Assembly (NCBI GenBank): GCA_002350625.1
Contig: DEFE01000028.1
Span: 34,624 to 98,623, forward strand
Source: Lachnospiraceae bacterium UBA2860
Lineage (GTDB): Bacteria; Bacillota; Clostridia; Lachnospirales; Lachnospiraceae
Direction: 5' to 3'
Length of the DNA: 64,000 nt
Of this stretch, positions 31,915 through 40,201 are shown piece after piece. Under the pieces are notes generated by a model that searched no databases, was not told the DNA's origin, and was given only the letters and a program-made list of their open reading frames with translations. The position numbers and the translations under genes are program-made. Each line of letters begins with the position of its first letter. The first letter of the stretch is position 1.

Positions 31915-33773
31915 AGGTTCTCCTCCATGTAAGCCTTCAGCGCGGACAGCGCCGATGCAGCATCATTCCCGGCAGCCCGGACATGCACGGCCGTCCCCTT
32001 CGAAGTGCCGAGAGCCATGAGCTCCGTCATCTGCCGGGCGGAGCAGGTCCTGCCGTCCGCGGAAACAGTGATCTCACAATCATACGCGGCCGCCATTTTC
32101 GCAATGGCGCCGGCCGGTCTTGCGTGGATGCCTTCCGTGCGGGTCATCACAAAATCAAAACCGCCGTCCGTCACGGGGTCTGTGAAAATGTCGTCGAGAT
32201 GCGAGATCATCCTGTGGGCGCGCGTTCCCGCAGCTTCTTTCGGATCAGCGGAAGCGGATGCTCCCTGCTCATCACGCGTTTCTTCCGCGCCGGCGGACAT
32301 AGACGCGCATTGTTTTTGAAGCTCCTCCGCCACAAACTGTACCGAGGTCCCGACGACCACCTGTACCGCGTTTTTCCCGACCCGGATCACGCCCGGCGCA
32401 CCCGCCGAACGAATCGCGGCTTCGTCGATCTTCGAGGCGTCCTTCAGCTCCAGGCGGAGCCTTGTGACGCAGTGATCGATGGAGACGACATTTTCCGCGC
32501 CGCCGAGGCCCTTAAGAATCATCCCCGCTTGCCGGGCGCAGTCGCTCACGGCACGCTTCGCTTTCGCGCCGGGCGGCGCAGCGGCCTCATCCTCCCGCCC
32601 CGGCGTCTTCAGATCCCATTTCAGAATGAAGAAACGGAAAACGGCATAGAAGAGCACAAAAGCCAGAAGGCCCAGGGGAAGAATCATATAGGTGCGCGCG
32701 GCGGCCGGCAGGGACGACGAGAAGATGAGGTCGGTGACGCCGCCCGAAAAGCTGAAACCGGCCCGGAATCCGGAAGCGAGCGCCACGAACGTGACGACGC
32801 CGTACAGGAGCGCATAGAACAGGTAAAGCACCGGCGAAAGGAACATGAAGGCGAATTCAAATGGCTCCGTCACGCCGCACACAAAGGCGCAGACGGCGCT
32901 TGACAGCATGATGCCCATGACGGCCTTTTTCTTCTCCGGCTTCGCGCTCCGGACAATGGCCAGCGCCGCGCCAGGTACGCCGAACATCATGGCCGGGAAA
33001 AAGCCCGACATATACATACCGAGCGACCACGTGACATCCGCGCTCGTGTCGCCGGCCCAGAAATGCGTCAGGTCTCCCAGGCCGATCGTGTCGAACCAGA
33101 AGACATTGTTGAGCGCATGGTGAAGGCCGGTGGGAATCAGCAGACGATTCAGAAAAGCGTAGAGCGCGGCGCCGAAATTGCCGAGGCCGGCGATCGACGC
33201 TCCCAGGGCGATGAGGCCCTTAAAGAGCAGCGGCCAGATGATGAGGAGCGCCGCTGCCGCCAGGATGGACAGAACGCCCGCCGCCATGGCCACAAAGCGC
33301 TTGCCGCTGAAAAAGGACAGCCAGTCCGGAAGGCGTTTGTCCTTAAAACGGTTGTAGCAGGAGGAGCCGATCATCCCGGACAGAATGCCGATAAACGGGT
33401 TTTCGATTTTGGAAAATGCCAGGAGACTGTCGGCGTCTTCCATAAGCCCCGGAAAAAGCGCCGTGACGGTGCCTGTGCTTAGCAGCGCCGTGATGACAAG
33501 CCAGGACACAAAGGCGGCGATGGCGCCCGTGCCGTCGTGCCCGTCAGACAGGCCGACGCCGACGCCGATCGCAAAGAGCAGCGCGATATGATTTAAGGGA
33601 GCGCCGCCGGCTGTGATGAGAAAATAACCGATCTGATCCTTGACGCCGCTGATGGTTCCGCCCTGCATGGCGGAGGGACACAGGAAATACCCCAGTCCCA
33701 TCAGGAGCCCGCAGATCGGCAGGCAGGAGACCGGCAGCATCAGTGCCTTTCCGAGTTTTTGCAGGTAATTCAA
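31911..33773 (-). CDS. PTS EIIC - EIIB - HPr fusion (glucose/GlcNAc type)
   Basis: A 620-residue protein with three parts. Residues 1-380 are a GlcNAc/glucose-type EIIC membrane domain (PTGLHHALNNVFWFD, MYMSGFFPAMMFGVPGAALAI, GVTEPFEFAFMFLSP). Residues about 405-490 are EIIB with the phospho-Cys in SIDHCVTRLRLELKD. Residues 535-620 are HPr with phospho-His in TEGIHARPAGAIAK. The position of the regulatory Ser46 is Gln (SARQMTELMALG), so control by HPr kinase seems impossible. I chose TTG 33773, 7 bases after AAAGGA, giving the usual EIIC N-terminus NYLQKLGKALMLPV; the longer frame reaches into tandem repeats. Confidence 0.92.
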   Translation of the reverse strand: MNYLQKLGKALMLPVSCLPICGLLMGLGYFLCPSAMQGGTISGVKDQIGYFLITAGGAPLNHIALLFAIGVGVGLSDGHDGTGAIAAFVSWLVITALLSTGTVTALFPGLMEDADSLLAFSKIENPFIGILSGMIGSSCYNRFKDKRLPDWLSFFSGKRFVAMAAGVLSILAAAALLIIWPLLFKGLIALGASIAGLGNFGAALYAFLNRLLIPTGLHHALNNVFWFDTIGLGDLTHFWAGDTSADVTWSLGMYMSGFFPAMMFGVPGAALAIVRSAKPEKKKAVMGIMLSSAVCAFVCGVTEPFEFAFMFLSPVLYLFYALLYGVVTFVALASGFRAGFSFSGGVTDLIFSSSLPAAARTYMILPLGLLAFVLFYAVFRFFILKWDLKTPGREDEAAAPPGAKAKRAVSDCARQAGMILKGLGGAENVVSIDHCVTRLRLELKDASKIDEAAIRSAGAPGVIRVGKNAVQVVVGTSVQFVAEELQKQCASMSAGAEETRDEQGASASADPKEAAGTRAHRMISHLDDIFTDPVTDGGFDFVMTRTEGIHARPAGAIAKMAAAYDCEITVSADGRTCSARQMTELMALGTSKGTAVHVRAAGNDAASALSALKAYMEENL

Positions 33774-33788
33774 AGCTTCGTCCTTTCC

Positions 33789-33890
33789 GCACTGCTTCAG
33801 CCGCTGCACTCCTTCAGCCGCAGCACTGCTTTAGCCGCTGCACTCCTTCAGCCCCAGCACTCCTTTAGCCGCAGCATTCCTTTAGAAACA
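33789..33890. repeat. Six 17-bp tandem repeats before the PTS genes
   Basis: Six contiguous units of exactly 17 bp (33789, 33806, 33823, 33840, 33857, 33874), plus-strand consensus GCACTCCTTCAGCCGCA with C/G, C/T and final-base variants. On the minus strand, the sense of the flanking genes, several units read CTGAAGGAG or CTAAAGGAG, which look like ribosome sites. The array fills the space between the stop of the phosphatase gene and the TTG start of the PTS gene. Confidence 0.85.
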
Positions 33891-33912
33891 ACTCTGCTCC
33901 GGAAACAGCCCC

Positions 33913-34701
33913 TTAAATGCTGCCGGGCAGATACGCATCCTTCGAGGCGCCCTGCGACGCCGCAATGACGGAGGAAGCCCCCGTATAGGAAAGCTTCTCT
34001 CCGCTCAGTGTCGTCACGGTACCGCCCGCTTCCTCCACGATCAGCGCCCCGGCGGCATAATCCCAGAGCTGCAGGACGGGTTCAAAAAAGATCCCGGCGA
34101 CGCCGGAGGCCACCTGGCACAAATCCCAGGCGGCGCTGCCGCTCCTCCGTATATCCACGCAGTGCGGCATATAGGCGTAGGCGATATCAAAGGCGCGCCG
34201 GATGTCTTCCTTCTTATAGTACGGACTCGTTCCGAAGATGACCAGGCTCCTCGACAGCGGCTGCCCGCTCGAGGTCATTCTCTCTTCGTTGATCCAGGCG
34301 CCTTCACCGGCGACGGCTGCATACATGATATCGTCATAAGGGTTGTAGATCACGCCGAGGACCGGCTTTCCGTCAAGCATGAGGGCGATCGAAGTCACGG
34401 ACCGCCGGTATCCGAAGATGAAGTTGGACGTTCCGTCGATCGGATCGATGACAAAGAGATAGCCCTTGCCGTATTCTTTGAGGAAGGTATCCTCGTGGTT
34501 TTCTTCGCCCATGAAGCGGGCCTCAGGCAGCACCTCATGCAGCGTCTCCTCAAGAAAAGCCTGCACCTTCTTGTCATAGGCCGTCACAAGATTGCTGTTA
34601 TTGCCCTTCTGAACCGTCGCTTCCCTGATATTCGAAGCGCTTAAGATCATGCGCCCTGCGCCGCGCGCCGCCTGTTTGATCTGTTCCAGTAATTCTTTCA
34701 T
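33913..34701 (-). CDS. Inositol-monophosphatase-family phosphatase (SuhB-like)
   Basis: A 262-residue Mg2+-dependent phosphatase. Metal- and substrate-binding motifs of the family are in order: GEENHED (Glu of motif 1), VIDPIDGTSNFIFGY (Asp-Pro-x-Asp-Gly) and LQLWDYAAGALIVEEAGG (Trp-Asp and the C-terminal signature). Members dephosphorylate inositol phosphates, fructose-1,6-bisphosphate, PAPS or NADP. The gene lies upstream of the PTS genes in the same direction and may be cotranscribed across the 17-bp repeat array. Substrate cannot be told from sequence alone. Confidence 0.88.
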   Translation of the reverse strand: MKELLEQIKQAARGAGRMILSASNIREATVQKGNNSNLVTAYDKKVQAFLEETLHEVLPEARFMGEENHEDTFLKEYGKGYLFVIDPIDGTSNFIFGYRRSVTSIALMLDGKPVLGVIYNPYDDIMYAAVAGEGAWINEERMTSSGQPLSRSLVIFGTSPYYKKEDIRRAFDIAYAYMPHCVDIRRSGSAAWDLCQVASGVAGIFFEPVLQLWDYAAGALIVEEAGGTVTTLSGEKLSYTGASSVIAASQGASKDAYLPGSI

Positions 34702-34724
34702 TTTTCCGCCTCCGCCGGCTTCAT

Positions 34725-36125
34725 TTACTGATGATCCTCTCCCGTGATATAGCGCATGAAGGCCGGATTGGTATAGATCGTCTGACGGCTGACTTCAAGA
34801 TCCGGGGCCGCCTCCTTCACCTTCGCTTCGATCGCGTCGCAGTTCTCCGGGAGCGAGAAGGAATGCAGCGCATAGTTCCCGTCGGCATTATAGATGACGT
34901 TGTCGACAAGCTCGCCGTATTCGTCCTCTTCCATCTCCGTGAGGGAGAAGTACAGCGGCTGCCAGAAGGACTCCGCAAGAAGCCTGGCCGTGACATTTCC
35001 GTCTGCATCGACGCGATCGTCGTACTTCTTGGCATAGGTCTCAATCAGCTCGTGGAAGTCGTTCTTCTCCTCAAGCGTATCGAACTCAATCGCCAGATCA
35101 TACTCAAGCGCGTAGCACAGATAGCGGTCCTCCGTCTCCTGCTTCACCATATAGGTCGGCGTCGGGTCCGAGGGCTCGCCCCATTCGGTCATGTACTCGT
35201 AGACGGAAACCTTCGGCTCGACCTGCACATAGCCGTCGAAGCCCTCGCTCTTCAAAAGGCCGACCAGCTGGATCGCATGGCGGACGTCACTGTGGCCGTA
35301 CCGCAGCGTGTAATCCGCAAGAAAATGCGCGTCGTCATTCGTATACTTCAGATTGTAACCGGTCGTCGCCCCGCTGAGGACGATTTCCTTTCCGAGGTCT
35401 GCGAGCGACTCTTCTTCGAATATGCTGAATCCGTTCATCGTCGTTGCAAGGGTTGTCAGGATGTCGTCATCACTGATCCTGCCGATGTAATGCCGGGCCT
35501 TTCCGCCCGTCTCCGCGCAGTGATAGAGGAAATCCTCGATTTCCGACGTCTCGTCTGTGGGAAGGAAGCCCAGATCGATCGCGCAGGCCAGATACGGCGC
35601 ATACTCGTGCGTCTCGTCATCGTCTTCGTCCGGGGCAGACGCCTCCGGGGCAGACTCGTCTGAGGCAGACGTCTCCGGGGCAGACTCGTCCGCGTCAGAC
35701 GCCTCCGAGGCAGACTCGTCTGAGGCAGATGCCTCCGGAGCAGACTCGTCCGCGTCAGATGTCTCCGGAGCGGACTCGTCGTCCGAGACATACGCCCCCG
35801 TCTCGACCAAACGTTTCACCGCCTTATCAGGGGCTGCGTCATTGACATAGGTCAGGGCCAGTTCCTCAAGCCCGGCGATGCGCATGCCCTCGGCCACCAG
35901 GGCTTCTTCATTGAAGTCGTCATCCATGACTGCCTCCCCGCCGAGGGCGGTGAGGGCCTCATTGACCATCTCCGGGGTCGCCTCGTCCGAAGTAAAGGGG
36001 GCAATGTTATAGTACTCACTAAGGTATTCCGCGGCTTTCTCTTCCTCGTGGTCGGCAGCTGCCGGAAGCGCGAAAGCAACTGAAAAGACAAGTGTAAGCG
36101 GCAGCAGATTGAGCCATTTTTTCAT
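34725..36125 (-). CDS. Secreted acidic repeat protein of unknown function
   Basis: A 466-residue exported protein, strongly acidic. Residues 1-24 are a signal peptide (ALPAAAD end), with no lipobox or anchor. Residues 25-113 are a helical acidic domain. Residues 116-165 consist of five 10-residue repeats of the form DESAPEASAS/DESAPETSDA, followed by DEDDDE. Residues 175-466 form an unrecognised globular domain rich in Glu, Asp and Tyr. It has its own ribosome site GGAGGG. The repeats should form an extended, highly charged stalk. The gene ends 24 bp before the phosphatase gene. No enzyme motif was found. Confidence 0.7.
   Translation of the reverse strand: MKKWLNLLPLTLVFSVAFALPAAADHEEEKAAEYLSEYYNIAPFTSDEATPEMVNEALTALGGEAVMDDDFNEEALVAEGMRIAGLEELALTYVNDAAPDKAVKRLVETGAYVSDDESAPETSDADESAPEASASDESASEASDADESAPETSASDESAPEASAPDEDDDETHEYAPYLACAIDLGFLPTDETSEIEDFLYHCAETGGKARHYIGRISDDDILTTLATTMNGFSIFEEESLADLGKEIVLSGATTGYNLKYTNDDAHFLADYTLRYGHSDVRHAIQLVGLLKSEGFDGYVQVEPKVSVYEYMTEWGEPSDPTPTYMVKQETEDRYLCYALEYDLAIEFDTLEEKNDFHELIETYAKKYDDRVDADGNVTARLLAESFWQPLYFSLTEMEEDEYGELVDNVIYNADGNYALHSFSLPENCDAIEAKVKEAAPDLEVSRQTIYTNPAFMRYITGEDHQ
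35631..35780 (-). repeat. Five 30-bp coding repeats (DESAPE-type)
   Basis: Within the acidic secreted protein, residues 116-165: units start at residues 116, 126, 136, 146 and 156 with alternating SDA/SAS endings. The alternation indicates a 60-bp higher-order unit. Copy number is likely to vary between strains. Confidence 0.8.
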
Positions 36126-36175
36126 ATGTTTTCCCTCCGTATCATATCAAGTTTCCTGCTCCGTCTATTCTAACA

Positions 36176-36200
36176 CAAAAGAGGCGCCATCGGCGCCTCC
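36176..36200 (-). terminator. Terminator of the threonine ammonia-lyase gene
   Basis: On the minus strand GAGGCGCC, loop GAT and GGCGCCTC followed by TTTTGT. It lies about 40 bases after the ammonia-lyase stop codon. Confidence 0.85.
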
Positions 36201-36238
36201 ACTCAAGCAATCTGAAGCATAAAACTGCATAAGCTCTT

Positions 36239-37468
36239 TTACAGGTTAATGTCTTCCGCGTGGGGCACGAAGCCTTCCTTCGCAAGAGCCTTCATGATCT
36301 CTTCCTTGTGTTCTGTGCCGAAGGCCTCCATCGTGATGGTCAGCTTCACCGCCGCGTTGCGGTTTGTGTTCACGAACTGGTTGTGCTCCAGCTTGATGAC
36401 GTTGCCCTGCGCTTCCGCGATCACGGAAGCCACTCTGACGAGCGCGCCCGGCTTGTCCGGCAGCAGCACGGAGACCGTAAAGATCCGGTCTCTTAAGATG
36501 AGCCCGTGCTGAACGACGGAAGACATCGTGATCACGTCCATGTTCCCGCCGCTGAGGACGGCGGCGACTTTCTTTCCCTTAACATCCAGGTGCTTCACGG
36601 CTGCCGCCGTGAGGAGGCCGGAATTCTCCACGATCATCTTGTGATTTTCCACCATGTCGAGGAAGGCCACGATCAGCTCCCTGTCCCCGACGGTGATGAT
36701 GCCGTCCAGGTTTTCCTTAAGATACGGGAAGATGGAGGCGCCCGGCGTCTTGACAGCCGTGCCGTCGGCGATCGTATCCACCTTCGGCAGCGTCACGACC
36801 TCGCCCTTCTCAAAGGACGCTTTGAGGCAGGCCGCGCCGGCGGGCTCGACGCCGATCACGCGGATCTTGGGGTTGAGGAGCTTTGCCAGCGTGGACACGC
36901 CGGCCGCCAGACCGCCGCCGCCCACGGGCACCAGGATGATCTCCACGAGCGGAAGCTCCTGGATAATCTCCATGGCAATCGTGCCCTGTCCGGTGGCAAC
37001 GGCCGGATCGTCGAAGGGATGAATGAAGGTGAGGCCTTCCTCCTCCGCCAGCTTCTGCGCATAGGCGGCGGATTCGTCGTAGACGTCTCCGTACAGCACC
37101 ACCTCCGCGCCGTAGCTCTTGGTCCTGTTCACTTTAATGAGCGGCGTCGTCGTGGGCATCACGATGACGGCCCTTGCGCCAAAAGCCCTGGCTGCGTAGG
37201 CCACGCCCTGCGCGTGATTGCCGGCGGAGGCCGTGACGAGGCCGCGCGCCCGCTCCTCGTCGGAGAGGCAGCTGATCTTGTAATAGGCGCCCCTGATCTT
37301 ATAGGCGCCGGTCTTCTGCATATTCTCCGGCTTAAAGTACACTTTGTTCCCGGACTGCGCGCTGAAGGTCTCGCTGTAGACGAGCTTTGTCTCAGCCGTC
37401 ACCTTTCTGACCTTCTCATAGGCCTCTTCAAAAGCTTCCAGTGTCAGCATTTTGCCTTGATCTTCCAT
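36239..37468 (-). CDS. ilvA: Threonine ammonia-lyase with ACT domain
   Basis: A 409-residue PLP enzyme that deaminates threonine to 2-oxobutyrate, for isoleucine synthesis or for fermentation. The cofactor Lys is in YKIRGAYYK, SAGNHAQGVAYAAR is the substrate loop, PVGGGGLAAG binds the PLP phosphate and VLSGGNMD closes the domain. Residues about 330-409 form a single ACT domain (VSVLLPDKPGALVRVASVIAE). Length and architecture match the TIGR01127 type rather than the long two-ACT biosynthetic enzyme. The gene is followed by a strong terminator. The start has AAGGGAAAA upstream. Confidence 0.93.
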   Translation of the reverse strand: MEDQGKMLTLEAFEEAYEKVRKVTAETKLVYSETFSAQSGNKVYFKPENMQKTGAYKIRGAYYKISCLSDEERARGLVTASAGNHAQGVAYAARAFGARAVIVMPTTTPLIKVNRTKSYGAEVVLYGDVYDESAAYAQKLAEEEGLTFIHPFDDPAVATGQGTIAMEIIQELPLVEIILVPVGGGGLAAGVSTLAKLLNPKIRVIGVEPAGAACLKASFEKGEVVTLPKVDTIADGTAVKTPGASIFPYLKENLDGIITVGDRELIVAFLDMVENHKMIVENSGLLTAAAVKHLDVKGKKVAAVLSGGNMDVITMSSVVQHGLILRDRIFTVSVLLPDKPGALVRVASVIAEAQGNVIKLEHNQFVNTNRNAAVKLTITMEAFGTEHKEEIMKALAKEGFVPHAEDINL

Positions 37469-37490
37469 GTTTTTTCCCTTCTCATATCAA

Positions 37491-37520
37491 CAGCCGGAGA
37501 AACAATGCTGTCCCCGGCTG
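37491..37520 (-). terminator. Weak stem-loop after the Big/coiled-coil gene
   Basis: CAGCCGG and CCGGCTG pair around a 16-base loop in the 60-bp gap before the ammonia-lyase gene. The run that follows on the minus strand (TTGATATG) is poor in T, so termination would be incomplete. Confidence 0.35.
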
Positions 37521-37528
37521 ACGTCCTC

Positions 37529-38686
37529 TTACTTAGTGATTTTGATTGTCAGCTTTTTCTTCACTTTCCCGCTCTTCACCGTGATCGTCGCGGTTCCGCG
37601 TTTTTTCGCCTTGACGGTCCCGGTCTTCGTCACCGTGGCAACCTTCTTGTCCGAGCTTATGATCTTTGTGGCCTGACTTGTCGTGATCGGCGTGATCTCG
37701 AGTTTCAGATTGATCTTCTTCCCGACCTTCATCGTTTTTGGTTTATTGCGGATCACGATCTTTTTCGTCTTAACGGGTTTCTTCTGGACTTTGACCTTGA
37801 ATTTCCAGGTCGCGCCGTATTTGGTCGTGACTGTGATGACGACGGCCTTCTTGCTCACCTTAAGTCCCTTCAGCCAGATCTTTTTGCCGCTCTTCCCTGC
37901 CTTGACGATCTTACTGTCGGAAGAGACGACCTTGTCAAGCGCGTCGCCCGCGCCAAGTGTCGCGACAATCTTAGCGACCTTCTTCCCTTTCTGCACCGGG
38001 ACAGTGGCGTTCTTCTTGACGTTCAGCGAAAATGCCTCGACGGCTGCCTTTTTGGCTGCTTCCTGCTTCGCGGCCTCTGCTTTTTCCTGTTCTTCTTTCT
38101 GGGCCGCGGCCGCCTTCTCTTCTACCTTCTTTATCTCCTTTGCGACGTCCTCGATCTTTTTCTTTGCCTCACCCAGCGTTTCAAGCAGTTTTTCTTTTAC
38201 AGTGTCTTCGATCCTGCCGCCGACATTTTCGATCATCGGCTTTACCAGCTCGATCGCGAGCTTCACCGATTCCAGTTTACTTTTTGCCTCTTTGACCTCT
38301 TCCGCTATCCTGGTCCGCACGGCGTCACTGATCACACCGCCGGCCTGGCTGACAAGGAGCTTTAGCAAATCGATCTTAATCTTAACGTCATTGAGCTTTT
38401 CCTTCGCCTCGCCGAGCTTCTCCTCGATCGCTCCGGCCACCGCCTCGGCGATGCCGCTCGCTTTCACTCTGGCAACGACGAGATCGACCGCGCTGCCGAC
38501 CGCGGTTTTCGCTTCTGACCACAGCTCCTCAAGCCTCATGATGCCGTAAGGATCGGACCCTGTGTCTCCGTCCGCAGCAAAGACAGGCGCTGCCTGCAGC
38601 ACCAGCGCACACGCGAGCAGCATGGCCAAAAAGCTGCTTCTCAATGAAAAGGCCCGGCCGGCTGTCATTCCTCTCTTATTCCTCAT
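37529..38686 (-). CDS. Secreted coiled-coil protein with C-terminal Ig-like domains
   Basis: A 385-residue exported protein. Residues 1-38 are a long signal peptide (PVFAAD). Residues 45-215 are a chain of amphipathic helices rich in Lys, Glu and Ala, probably coiled coil, with two related blocks of 'GxI-D-V-R/K-E-E-K-L-xE-AK-x-K'. Residues 220-385 hold two lysine-rich Big-like domains (LNVKKNATVPVQKGKKVAKI and KTMKVGKKINLKLEITPI, SSDKKVATVTKTGTVKAKKRG). No anchor or catalytic site is seen. It may be a wall-binding structural protein: the basic Ig-like folds resemble those in the NlpC/P60 and 22230 proteins of this window. Confidence 0.75.
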   Translation of the reverse strand: MRNKRGMTAGRAFSLRSSFLAMLLACALVLQAAPVFAADGDTGSDPYGIMRLEELWSEAKTAVGSAVDLVVARVKASGIAEAVAGAIEEKLGEAKEKLNDVKIKIDLLKLLVSQAGGVISDAVRTRIAEEVKEAKSKLESVKLAIELVKPMIENVGGRIEDTVKEKLLETLGEAKKKIEDVAKEIKKVEEKAAAAQKEEQEKAEAAKQEAAKKAAVEAFSLNVKKNATVPVQKGKKVAKIVATLGAGDALDKVVSSDSKIVKAGKSGKKIWLKGLKVSKKAVVITVTTKYGATWKFKVKVQKKPVKTKKIVIRNKPKTMKVGKKINLKLEITPITTSQATKIISSDKKVATVTKTGTVKAKKRGTATITVKSGKVKKKLTIKITK

Positions 38687-38742
38687 TTTCCTTCCCTCCT
38701 GTTTTCCGCGTCACCCGTTTGGAAAGTACTCTTTGCAACTTT

Positions 38743-38751
38743 ATCATAGCA
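38743..38751 (-). promoter_or_regulatory. Extended -10 promoter of the coiled-coil gene
   Basis: The minus strand reads TGCTATGAT about 55 bases upstream of the start at 38686. No -35 box is convincing. Confidence 0.45.
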
Positions 38752-38774
38752 TAGAACGCGTCCCGAGACATCCG

Positions 38775-39173
38775 TCATAATTTGAACGCCGTCCCGACAA
38801 ACTGCGCGACCCACCGGCCGGTATCATCCGTCACGTCCACATTGATCACGGTCGTGGTCTTCCCGCTCTTGATCGCGCGGGCTTTGGCAAACAGCTGCTC
38901 TCCCTTCGGCGCGTTCAGATAGGTGATGCTGACCTGCTGTGCAACGGACGGCAGATGGATCTGGTTCGCCGTCACGGCGAGGGCGAGATCCGCCAGCGTG
39001 AAGATCGCGCCGCCCATCACGCCGCCGTAGGCATTTCTGTGCTGATCCGTAATCGTCATGCTGCAGGTGCAGCCGTTCTCCTCCATGGCGTCGAGATGCA
39101 TCCCGCTGCCTGTCGCGAAGCGGTCGTTCTTAAATGCTTCCTGTGCTTCCTCCAGTGTTTTATATGTTCCCAT
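38775..39173 (-). CDS. PaaI-like hotdog-fold thioesterase
   Basis: A 132-residue acyl-CoA thioesterase-like protein. Start ATG 39173 with GGAAG upstream; the frame runs 34 codons further without a ribosome site. The hotdog signature HRNAYGGVMGGAIFTLADLALAV has the His, the Gly-Gly turn and the catalytic Asp of the PaaI/YbgC group. PaaI-type enzymes hydrolyse aromatic or medium-chain acyl-CoA esters. It is monocistronic. The natural thioester is unknown. Confidence 0.85.
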   Translation of the reverse strand: MGTYKTLEEAQEAFKNDRFATGSGMHLDAMEENGCTCSMTITDQHRNAYGGVMGGAIFTLADLALAVTANQIHLPSVAQQVSITYLNAPKGEQLFAKARAIKSGKTTTVINVDVTDDTGRWVAQFVGTAFKL

Positions 39174-39203
39174 AGTCTTCCTTCCCCGAATTAGTGTCCT
39201 ATC

Positions 39204-39212
39204 ATTGTAGCA
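39204..39212 (-). promoter_or_regulatory. Extended -10 promoter of the thioesterase gene
   Basis: The minus strand reads TGCTACAAT about 35 bases upstream of the thioesterase ATG. Confidence 0.45.
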
Positions 39213-39274
39213 AATCTTTGTGCAAGATGCGAGCGGCAAAGAGGCAAACGCGCGCGACGGCAGCCGCCGATTCA

Positions 39275-39283
39275 TGCTATACT
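39275..39283 (+). promoter_or_regulatory. Extended -10 promoter of the membrane-protein/HAD/FN3 operon
   Basis: TGCTATACT gives an extended -10 (TATACT at 39278-39283) roughly 90 bases before the ATG at 39371. The -35 region is GC-rich and poor. Confidence 0.45.
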
Positions 39284-39370
39284 AACTGTGACCGGTCATC
39301 GATGCGGCGGAAAGGAATTTTCTACTTTATCCGGAAGGGATAACATCATTTTTATGCGAGGTATAGTGCA

Positions 39371-40201
39371 ATGAGTATTAACCGTTACGTGAAGCAGCTG
39401 CGGGATTCTTATCGTGAGGACAAGAAGGCCTTCATCTTCTTTTCCGTTCTCCGCGTTCTGGTTCTGTTGACGCTGGTCCGGTGCCTGTTTACAAAGAACT
39501 ATCAGAGCGCGGCGCTTTGTGTTCTCACGCTCGTCCTCTTCCTGGTTCCTGCCTTCGTGCAGGACAAGCTGAAGCTGTCGATCCCGCCGGTCTTTCAGAT
39601 GATCATCTTCGCCTTCATCTTTGCCGCGGAGATCCTGGGCGAAGTGAACCACTATTATGTGCGGATCCCCGGATGGGACACGATGCTCCACACGATGAAC
39701 GGCTTCCTGTGTGCCGCGGTCGGCTTCTCTCTCGTCTATCTGCTGAACCGCGGCAGTAAAAATGTCAACCTCTCCCCCTTTTATCTGACACTGGTCGCCT
39801 TCTGCTTCTCCATGACGATCGGCGTCCTGTGGGAGTTCTTCGAGTTTACGATGGATCAGTTCTTCTTCCTTGACATGCAGAAGGATTTCATCGTGCAGGG
39901 CTTCGGGTCGGTGACGCTGGATCCGGCGCAGATGGGGACGCCGATCCATGTGTCAGAGATCGTGGATACGGCGATTCACACGGCGTCCGGACAGTCGTAT
40001 TCGATTCCGGGCGGCTATCTTGACATCGGCATCCTCGATACGATGAAGGATCTCCTCGTCAACCTCGCCGGGGCGATCGTTTTCAGCATCATCGGTTATT
40101 CGACCCTGAAGTATTCCAAGTCGTCCAAGGTGGCGGACAGCCTGATGATCAAGCCAAATGACGTACCGCAGGAAGAAAGCAGCGAGGGGAATCATGACTG
40201 A
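39371..40201 (+). CDS. DUF2238/YjdF-like integral membrane protein
   Basis: A 276-residue membrane protein with about seven hydrophobic segments. It shows the invariant-looking polar motifs of the DUF2238 (YjdF) family within membrane segments: WDTMLHTMNGFL, GVLWEFFEFTMD and DTMKDLLVNLAGAIV. These conserved Asp, His, Glu and Asn residues inside the membrane hint at metal binding or catalysis, but function is unknown. It overlaps the next gene by 8 bases. Confidence 0.7.
   Translation: MSINRYVKQLRDSYREDKKAFIFFSVLRVLVLLTLVRCLFTKNYQSAALCVLTLVLFLVPAFVQDKLKLSIPPVFQMIIFAFIFAAEILGEVNHYYVRIPGWDTMLHTMNGFLCAAVGFSLVYLLNRGSKNVNLSPFYLTLVAFCFSMTIGVLWEFFEFTMDQFFFLDMQKDFIVQGFGSVTLDPAQMGTPIHVSEIVDTAIHTASGQSYSIPGGYLDIGILDTMKDLLVNLAGAIVFSIIGYSTLKYSKSSKVADSLMIKPNDVPQEESSEGNHD

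Noticed and set aside
31602..32903. A 433-codon plus-strand reading frame
   Set aside because: Antisense to the PTS fusion genes with intact phospho-site motifs; Arg/Pro-rich shadow.
33789..33890. Possible CRISPR array
   Set aside because: The 17-bp units are contiguous with no spacers and no cas genes are near. The same applies to the arrays at 26490 and 42097.
36506..38365. A 619-codon plus-strand reading frame
   Set aside because: It lies antisense across both the threonine ammonia-lyase and the coiled-coil gene, which have clear motifs on the other strand. Its product has the His/Asp/Arg-rich composition typical of shadows in GC-rich genes.
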